Source: Symsagittifera roscoffensis
Taxonomy: Eukaryota; Xenacoelomorpha; Acoela; Convolutidae
Assembly (NCBI RefSeq): GCF_963678635.1
Contig: NC_087069.1
Span: forward strand, 2,242,166 to 2,306,165
DNA: 64,000 nucleotides
Reading direction: 5' to 3'
A program made the translations under genes and the position numbers. The notes under the pieces were generated by a model. The model did not search any database, had not been told where the DNA came from, and was given only the letters and a program-made list of their open reading frames with translations. This document shows, piece by piece, positions 58,321 to 64,000 of the stretch. The first letter of the stretch is position 1; each line of letters starts with the position of its first letter.

Positions 58321-59200
58321 TCGATTGAAAATAGACAAACTAGGGGAAACAGTTTTTTTTGCTAATGCGGAATCTTTTGTTTTTTTTTGTACATTTTGAA
58401 GACAAATTTTAAGTAACAAATTGCTTCAAACTTTAACATGAAAAAATACTTTTTTCTATTAGCCATCAATTATTTTTCAGATGAACATTTTGCACTAGAT
58501 AATTTTTGCGCAATTGTGGTATGTCGAGTTTTTTCAAGCTGATTTAACACTTGATGTTGTTTTTGATTTGATTTGTATAGTAGTATGCATATAGTGCGTT
58601 AGGATCGGGGGGGGGGGGTTGTCATACATGGATGACCATTAGGTATAAATCATAATGATCACCATGTATTAAATGATCAGCAATGGTCACTATGTAATAA
58701 TTCTAATTGTCACCATGTATAATTTTATACCTAATGGTCACTATGTAATAATCCTAATTGTCACCATGTATAATTTGATACTTAATAGTCCTCATGTAAA
58801 ACTTCGGTCTATTATTGAGTATTCTCACTGAACGTTGTGGAAACGGGAATGGAATTAAGTTTTGGTCGGTGCATGTTTTCCCTTCTAAAGTTTGGGGGTA
58901 TTGGTTTTTTTACACGTAAAATGACGTTATATACCTATTATATGCAATCAGGTGAACCTAATGCAACCAAACTATATGGTATATAGGAAAGCACCAGATT
59001 TTGGCAGCGTAGCTTAATTTTTGTTTGCGGTGAACGATTTCCTTCGAAAAAGCATGTTATATTGCTGAATCTCGAAGAAAGGAAAATTCGTCAATTGCGG
59101 CGGCCGCCACCTCTATTTAGGCAAAAATTAATAATCAATTTGACCGAAATGAGAATGAAAAATTACTTTAAGCCAAATGATTGTAAAAAAAACAAAGAAA
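58321..59200. other. Junction between BEL/Pao and Maverick-like block
   Basis: Holds the 52-bp repeat and otherwise AT-rich sequence without a gene. It should contain the left terminus of the Maverick-like element; no inverted repeat could be matched because the other end is outside the window. Confidence 0.4.
58605..58800. repeat. ~52-bp tandem repeat with G run
   Basis: Two and a half copies built from TGGTCACTATGTAATAAT and TTGTCACCATGTATAATTT between 58682 and 58800, with related TGATCACCATGTATTAA before them. A G run lies at about 58608-58618. Confidence 0.75.
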
Positions 59201-59202
59201 AA

Positions 59203-59532
59203 TTATGAAACACTGAAAACTCTAAAATGATGAAATTGGCTTGAAAATTTCGACATTTCCGTTAAAGTCTGCATGGGAAAGTTTGTCATCAATTCAGTCA
59301 CCTGATGAAAATTCTCGTTCAATCGTTTATACAGATTGGTGTACTGCCAAAGAGGAAGACCGAGAGGATCAGCAAAATATAAAATATTTCTTCTGTTGCA
59401 AATCACAATCCAATGTGTCCCCGGAGAATCTGATTTTGAAGTGTTCACAATCATAAAGATATTGTTTGGGATGTGAGGTGGAAAATTGTCGGCTGCAAAT
59501 ACTCCAAAAAACCTATATTTCAGATGTTTCAA
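59203..59532 (-). pseudogene. Adenain-like cysteine protease, C-terminus missing
   Basis: A 109-codon frame with the fold order of the adenovirus/Maverick maturation protease (Ulp1-like clan): GVFAADNFPP near the start, then PGTHWIVI with the catalytic His (about residue 41), then LYFADPLG with the acidic residue. The third part, where a Gln and a Cys-Gly motif should come, reads MQTLTEMSKFSSQFHH with no Cys, so the nucleophile is absent by truncation or frameshift. It starts 37 bp after the capsid-type gene. In the family it trims capsid proteins. This copy should be inactive. Confidence 0.65.
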
Positions 59533-59569
59533 TTCTGAATGAGGTCCTGCAACTGGATTTCATCCATTT

Positions 59570-60748
59570 TCAGACTGTCGAAATGGGAAGGACGTTCTTT
59601 ACGGTAACTTTGCGGTCGGAGGTGATAAATACATTGGATGAGCGTATACCCCAAACAAAAATTTCCAGGTTTGCTGTCAAAGCGTTTGAGAATTGAAGAT
59701 CGAGTGAAACTGAGCAGTTAGTAAGTTCTGAATGCAAGAAGTCATGAGCTGCCTGCTGTGTGCTAGTGAGATCAAAACACATAATAAAGTGCTGTTGGTA
59801 GTTATCCAGAGTGATTCCCAGCCCGCAGTGCAACAAACCCAGCGCTGATAGTGTGTTGAAGAAGAGACGTTTATGATCTTGTGTACTGATTGGTGAACTT
59901 GCTATTGGTAAACCGTTTCGTCTCAAAGTAATTTGCTCCAATCCAAATTTTTGATAAGGAAAAGGATTCGTTCGGTTTGTTCCTAGAAATGCATTATTTG
60001 TGTTCAATGCTATGATAATTTGTCTCACCGGTTCACGAGCAAAAATATCTTCCTGTTGCCAGCTGCGCTGACCAGCTGTTGCAAGAAATGTTTTTGTAAT
60101 TTCTTCTTGATATGGGTAGTTCGCAGGAGTTTTGAGCAAAGTTGATTCAATGGCAGAGAGCACATGGTCGGTCACAGTCATTTTTATAACATATAGGTTC
60201 GCTTCGAGTATTTGCAGCTTGTAATGTTTGGCAGCATCTTCCGATATAATAAAAAAGTCTTCATGAGAACGTCTGTAGGAAAGTCTGAGGGTAACACCGC
60301 TCAACAAATGCTTGTCACATGTGAAAAAATCAACTCCAGCGGGTCCATAGAACCAAATTTCCCTTGATTCACGGACCAGTTCTCGTTGAGATCTGAATTC
60401 AGCTGCATCTATTGCAGCGGGATTGTTTTCAAAACGATATCCCTGATACTTAAGCCATGAGTCCTTGGCTCCTTTGCTGTTAGAAAATTCTGTTCCAATA
60501 AAGCTTTTATGCGCAAAATTACTATTGGCATTTGAGATTTTGAGTCCATTAGCAGAGAGGGTACAGTCAGAAAAAAGGGAATACAGGGAGTTGTTTACGA
60601 GGAACGGTGAATCAGACACAGTAGGATCAGTGTTGTCGTATCGCAGATCAGCTCCATTTGATTGCGTTACTTTGCATCGTATTTCCAAATAAATTTTTTG
60701 CAGGTCAACAAAATTATTACGGTCACCGGTGATTTCAAATTCAAGCAT
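59570..60748 (-). CDS. F54H12.2-like protein, probable virion structural protein, intact 392 codons
   Basis: The longest intact ORF of the window. It belongs, by recognisable motifs, to the F54H12.2-like family common in invertebrate genomes: a start with FEITGDRNNFVDL, then IYLEIRCKV, SLFSDCTLSANG, RRELVRES-type (here SQRELVRESREIWFYGP) and later TLRLSYRRSHEDFF, all in the usual order. The family is found with Maverick/Polinton-like integrases and proteases and is thought to be a capsid-type protein; the exact virion role is not certain to me. Beta-strand-rich alternation is visible throughout. Flanked by the basic protein upstream (121 bp) and the protease downstream (37 bp). Confidence 0.75.
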   Translation of the reverse strand: MLEFEITGDRNNFVDLQKIYLEIRCKVTQSNGADLRYDNTDPTVSDSPFLVNNSLYSLFSDCTLSANGLKISNANSNFAHKSFIGTEFSNSKGAKDSWLKYQGYRFENNPAAIDAAEFRSQRELVRESREIWFYGPAGVDFFTCDKHLLSGVTLRLSYRRSHEDFFIISEDAAKHYKLQILEANLYVIKMTVTDHVLSAIESTLLKTPANYPYQEEITKTFLATAGQRSWQQEDIFAREPVRQIIIALNTNNAFLGTNRTNPFPYQKFGLEQITLRRNGLPIASSPISTQDHKRLFFNTLSALGLLHCGLGITLDNYQQHFIMCFDLTSTQQAAHDFLHSELTNCSVSLDLQFSNALTANLEIFVWGIRSSNVFITSDRKVTVKNVLPISTV

Positions 60749-60869
60749 TGGTCCATTAGGTTAATAGACACGTCCAATTTTTTGATCAAAAGCGTTTTCA
60801 AAAGTAATCAAAAGAGGTTGTATTTCAAACAAATCCAGAGAGCTATGGGTAGCTTCATTGGGTAACAAA

Positions 60870-61289
60870 TTAGCGATCATTTTTTATGTTTGAGAAAAAA
60901 TCTGCTCGACTTCTCACTGGTCTGGTTTTTCTTCGAATGGTTGTTTTTCTTTTTCGAGCCCCTACTGACCTTCTTCTTCGTAATCCATTCATTGGTGTCT
61001 TTCGACGACGTCTACCACCACCGAATTGTTTTCTTGCAGTTTTTGTGACAGTGTTTTTCAATGCTTGTTTAGGAGACTTCTTTTTCATAGCGACATCAAT
61101 CAGTTCTGGCGCTGCACTCATCAAAAGTTCTCTGCCCAGTTTTTTCGCAGCCGGTAGAATAACCCGTCGTGCAAACGGTATAGCAACACGACCAATACCA
61201 GCAGCCAAAGCGCCAAATCCACTGCCGCGTTGTCGGTAGTGTCCAGAGAAATGAGGAAGTGAAGCTTGCTTTGCATAATATTGTTCCAT
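60870..61289 (-). CDS. Basic pX/core-like protein, 139 codons
   Basis: A small protein with a Gly/Ala hydrophobic, amphipathic segment near the start (GSGFGALAAGIGRVAIPFAR), an intermediate Ala/Leu-rich helix, and a very basic C-terminal third (GGGRRRRKT, then ARKRKTTIRRKTR). This layout, an amphipathic helix followed by an Arg/Lys-rich tail, is that of adenovirus-type pX/pVI or core proteins in Maverick and adintovirus elements, where the tail binds DNA. Separated by only 6 bp from the preceding gene. Open and undamaged; start ATG 61289. Confidence 0.6.
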   Translation of the reverse strand: MEQYYAKQASLPHFSGHYRQRGSGFGALAAGIGRVAIPFARRVILPAAKKLGRELLMSAAPELIDVAMKKKSPKQALKNTVTKTARKQFGGGRRRRKTPMNGLRRRRSVGARKRKTTIRRKTRPVRSRADFFSNIKNDR

Positions 61290-61295
61290 TGGTTT

Positions 61296-62192
61296 TCAAT
61301 CAAAGCGCTTGAATTTTAGAGTCAACACAACTTTACCAGTTCCTGCAAAAGGCACTAGTCTTCCAGTTTCTGTGCGCAACGGTACCGATATTGATTGTAC
61401 AGATGAAGTGAATTTTTTTTTGTATTCTAAATTAGTGAAGTTTTTTCGATGATTAGGTTCAATGCTGCAGGCACTACTGTTTTTGATGCGTCTATTTGAA
61501 TCAATGACGCGTAACAATTGGGCCTTTCCATCATCAACAGTTTGGTTTTGAATAATGTCAATAAAGACAAAAATTAGACTTGTCCCACTTGATAAGTCGT
61601 ATGGGAAATGAGATTCGTACAGTTCGTTTCCCTCATAAGATGCATCGAAGGAGGGTATCACATTGTAACCAATATGATATTCACCGTTCTCATCAAGCTT
61701 TGCGTTGTAGCCTAACAGACTGGGTATTTGGGGACTTGGGAATGAGATTCCTTCATTTGCGTTCATCCAAATGCTCATGCTATTCGTGATTTCTTGAGGA
61801 CTGGCATCAAAATGAATTTTGTCTTTGAGTTTTGTTTTTATCTCATTAATCAATTGTTCTATAAAAGTGTACTCTCCTGATTTGATAAAAACTTTTTCGC
61901 CATAGTAGGGTCTGGAAATTGTATTCCGATTGCCAGCGTTGGATTTACTGGCTACTACTTCGGATGCTCTGAAGTACGTAAATTCCCAATCAGTAACATT
62001 GTTTAATTTTGTGGGGAAAATTATTTCTGAGAGAGCAACTCTCCAATCTCCGTCCAAAGCTAATTCTTCTTTACAAACATTTCTAAAACTGGCCAAAGTG
62101 TTGTCTGGGAAATAATCCATTGATGCTGTTGAAATCAAATGTACAGTAAACTCATCACTGCCCATTTTCGTTATAATCAGCTTTGTTTCCAA
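61296..62192 (-). CDS. 298-aa structural-type protein of Maverick-like block
   Basis: An intact ORF from ATG 62192. Motif FTVHLISTASMDYFPDNTLA at residues 15-34, then a Trp-Arg-Val-Ala-Leu-Ser-Glu-Ile-Ile-Phe-Pro segment. It continues as alternating beta strands and ends in a basic/hydrophobic strand (KVVLTLKFKRFD). Proteins with this N-terminal motif recur in invertebrate genomes beside F54H12.2-like genes; I do not know a named function and suspect a minor capsid or vertex role. It overlaps the end of the integrase frame by 38 bp (62155-62192), a compaction unusual for host genes. Confidence 0.6.
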   Translation of the reverse strand: METKLIITKMGSDEFTVHLISTASMDYFPDNTLASFRNVCKEELALDGDWRVALSEIIFPTKLNNVTDWEFTYFRASEVVASKSNAGNRNTISRPYYGEKVFIKSGEYTFIEQLINEIKTKLKDKIHFDASPQEITNSMSIWMNANEGISFPSPQIPSLLGYNAKLDENGEYHIGYNVIPSFDASYEGNELYESHFPYDLSSGTSLIFVFIDIIQNQTVDDGKAQLLRVIDSNRRIKNSSACSIEPNHRKNFTNLEYKKKFTSSVQSISVPLRTETGRLVPFAGTGKVVLTLKFKRFD

Positions 62193-63146
62193 TTAAACTA
62201 AGTTCTTTTTCATAAAATTTTCCGCTGATTTCCTCCTTTTCCGCATCAATGAGACTGTATGTTGGAGGGTTTACAGTAGGAATGGCAACTAGTTCAAAAA
62301 CTTCGTCTGTAAAAATCTGCTTGTAACCTTTTCTAAAAGGAAAGTCAGTCTTCGCTATTCGCACATAGTCACCAACATAAAATTTTGGTTTCTGTACCAA
62401 CTTCGATGAACTGTTTGCAATTAATGAAACTAAAGTAGGTACATGTTTTCTTGTGACCTTGTTTGGAGCCAATTTTGTTACTCTATTAACGCGTGAGTGA
62501 ATCGTTTGAACAAAACTTTGTAATTTTTCAATATAACTGTAAGTCCATTCAAACTCCAAGTATTTGTAGATAATACTATTCAGCGATCGAATGTTTCTTT
62601 CGGCAAACGCTGATTTTTTTCACTCTGAGTATTGTATTTGATGATTTCTCGTTTAGTACATAACTTTTCGAACTCTTCTTTAAACTCGGTGCCTTTGTCA
62701 ATCCAAACTTTTTTTGGTTGTTTTGTTGTGATCTTTTTTTTGAAAGCTTCGGTTGTTTCTTTAGCATATTTGGTCTTCAGGGGTTCTCATAAGTAGCGAG
62801 GGAGACAATTGACAGCAACTAACAAATATCGTACCCCTCGGTTATATTTAGCCAATTTATCAACATAAGCCAAGTCAAGAGACCAAATTTCGTTGATATC
62901 GTTAACAATCACTTTTAGCCGAGGATATGTTTTACGAAACAATCCATACTTTGTATGTGATGATTGAGATCTCAGAAATTTTTAAATTTTTTTTGGTGAG
63001 AGTTGACTAGCATTTGTTAAATTTTTAACGCTACCAAATGCAGCTGGACCTTTCGTGTAGAGTAATTTGAGTTTATTTTCTTCACTGTTAGTAGGAATTC
63101 CATTCTTTTGTTGACGTCGTCGCAAACGATTCTTTACTGCTTTCAT
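62155..63146 (-). pseudogene. Maverick-like DDE integrase (F54H12.3 type), frameshifted
   Basis: Begins at ATG 63146. Basic N-terminal part, then IWSLDLAYVD with the first catalytic Asp (about 62855), a YLLVAVN strand, VWIDKGTEF with the second Asp (about 62710; seen in one frame of 62767-62576), and a C-terminal domain in the frame 62559-62155 with an SH3-like VGDYVRIAK and a TPNK-equivalent motif. The order and motifs match the retroviral-like integrases of Maverick/Polinton elements. Frames break near 62575, 62790 (a stop) and 62985. The family inserts linear element DNA into chromosomes; this copy is dead unless the breaks are sequencing errors. Confidence 0.7.
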
Positions 63147-63493
63147 AGTTTTTTATCATCGTCGTCACCGTCGTCGTTGGTGGTGGGGAAAAATTCTTTT
63201 TTCTGGGTTTTTCTTTTGTCGGATTGCTTGGTTTTGGGTTTGAGAGTTGTCGATCGAGTCTTCGAAGGGGAGGGTTTTGATCTCTTCCAGTCCTCAGTTG
63301 TCGGGTTGTCGGAGACAAAGGAGGAAGAAGGTGAGGGCTTAGCTGCTTCGCTCTTAAGCGAGCGGAGAATCTGTTCGGCATAAGTGTTGGACACTAAGCT
63401 AGGATCAAGATTCAGTTCTTTCAAAATTTGTGGATAAAAAACACCCTCAAGTTTTTTTGTGTTTTGCTGTGTATCGTACAAAAAAAGATTCAA
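63143..63493 (-). CDS. Small protein upstream of integrase, 116 codons
   Basis: A minus-strand frame with TTG rather than ATG at its left-most open position. Ser/Lys/Pro-rich in the middle, acidic at the end (NDDGDDDDKKL). Its TGA overlaps the ATG of the integrase as ATGA (63143-63146), again showing tight packing. It may continue the frame of the ORF that ends at 63496, with a frame change in between. Function unknown. Confidence 0.4.
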   Translation of the reverse strand: MNLFLYDTQQNTKKLEGVFYPQILKELNLDPSLVSNTYAEQILRSLKSEAAKPSPSSSFVSDNPTTEDWKRSKPSPSKTRSTTLKPKTKQSDKRKTQKKEFFPTTNDDGDDDDKKL

Positions 63494-63495
63494 TT

Positions 63496-63636
63496 TTAAC
63501 GAGTGTTTGTTTTTCTTTGAATTAGAACATATCCGTCAACGTCTAAAGTCAAGGATTCAACTTTGAACAACTGCTTCAGCACTATGTTTGCTCCTTCCAA
63601 TTTATTAGCTTCCAATAGCTCTTGAATGGATTCCAT
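63496..63636 (-). pseudogene. Short coding fragment upstream of the block
   Basis: About 46 codons from ATG 63636, with IQELLEANKLEGANIVLKQL, a leucine-rich helix, ending LDVDGYVLIQRKTNTR-stop. Likely the N-terminal half of the next small protein, separated from it by a frameshift near 63494. Confidence 0.35.
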
Positions 63637-63722
63637 AACCTTTCGAAACACTTCAGCGGTTTTTCCATTACTTTTTCATCGTTTTTTTCTGTTCTATTTG
63701 AGCTTGTCTGCTGCAGTGAATT

Positions 63723-63944
63723 TTATGATTCAAAAGTTTTTTCTGCTTCACCATCACGATCATAACTGAAATCAGTAAGTGCAGATAAATGTCTTTTTCG
63801 AAGATTTGGTACTACATTACTAGGGGTCACGACTGGAGGGGTCCCAGTGTCATCCGCCTCCTCAAGGTGGGACCGGCTGCGGCAAAATGGATGACATCTC
63901 CCCCTCCCCCACGGTTGGTCCTGCACTGAGCAGGCCGGGGGCAA
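63723..63944 (-). CDS. ORF at the window edge, GC-richer
   Basis: A 73-codon frame whose second half (NLRKRHLSALTDFSYDRDGE) looks protein-like, preceded by a Cys/Arg/Gly-rich, GC-rich start that is probably not coding. The first exon or start may lie beyond 64000. It precedes the virus-like block on the same strand, so it may be its first gene. Confidence 0.3.
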   Translation of the reverse strand: MPPACSVQDQPWGRGRCHPFCRSRSHLEEADDTGTPPVVTPSNVVPNLRKRHLSALTDFSYDRDGEAEKTFES

Positions 63945-64000
63945 ATAAAAAAAAAAGGAATAGGAGATGTTGGGTTTAATGGTGGTGGAGAGTCACGGCT

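Overview
This is eukaryotic, AT-rich, repeat-dominated DNA, almost certainly from an invertebrate animal. The evidence is GT-AG introns, a trypsin-type first exon with a signal peptide, and animal mobile-element families: a large env-bearing Gypsy/Metaviridae-like LTR element, a BEL/Pao fragment, an EnSpm/CACTA-like transposase and a Maverick/Polinton-like capsid-integrase block. No species can be named from the sequence alone. Very few intact host genes are visible. Most of the window is mobile elements in several states of decay plus satellite and minisatellite arrays.

Layout: 0.2-0.7 kb, a minus-strand proline-rich exon with an internal stop and a good splice donor. 0.7-3.9 kb, no gene seen. 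3.95-6.75 kb, about 18 dispersed copies of a short CCGGA-centred motif. 7.1-8.4 kb, a 199-bp tandem array. 8.47-8.70 kb, a serine-protease first exon (minus) whose first intron would contain that array. 9.6-26.5 kb, one LTR retroelement of 16.9 kb, read on the minus strand, with two ~376-bp LTRs, a 4-bp target duplication, a primer-binding site, gag, protease, RT, RNase H, integrase and an env-like region, all riddled with stops. 26.5-28.5 kb, simple and degenerate repeats. 28.5-33.57 kb, a ~343-bp satellite of about 15 units cut by a 200-N assembly gap. 33.8-34.2 kb, an SGNH-hydrolase-like fragment (minus).

35.3-38.7 kb holds a multi-exon EnSpm/CACTA-like transposase remnant (minus). Beside it, 38.9-52.3 kb is a tandem array of ~3.8-kb units. 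Each unit carries an intron-containing minus-strand gene cassette (copies at 40.2-41.7, 44.0-46.5 and 48.8-50.3 kb), a conserved 55-bp palindrome and a run of ~310-bp sub-repeats. Copy 2 is interrupted by a ~1.05-kb GC-richer island with its own overlapping ORFs (45.04-46.09 kb).

52.3-54.2 kb is minisatellites and simple repeats. 55.8-58.3 kb is the gag and protease part of a BEL/Pao element (plus), cut off before reverse transcriptase. 59.2-63.7 kb is a compact minus-strand virus-like gene block: a DDE integrase of the F54H12.3 type, a 298-aa protein, a basic pX-like protein, an F54H12.2-like protein of 392 aa, and an adenain-like protease lacking its expected C-terminal cysteine. The spacing and overlaps are tight, as in Maverick/adintovirus-type elements. 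DNA polymerase B, the packaging ATPase and terminal inverted repeats were not seen and could lie beyond the right edge.

The most notable points are the virus-like block at 59-63.7 kb, the giant env-bearing LTR element, and the triplicated gene/palindrome/satellite units next to an EnSpm transposase with a GC-rich coding insertion in one copy.
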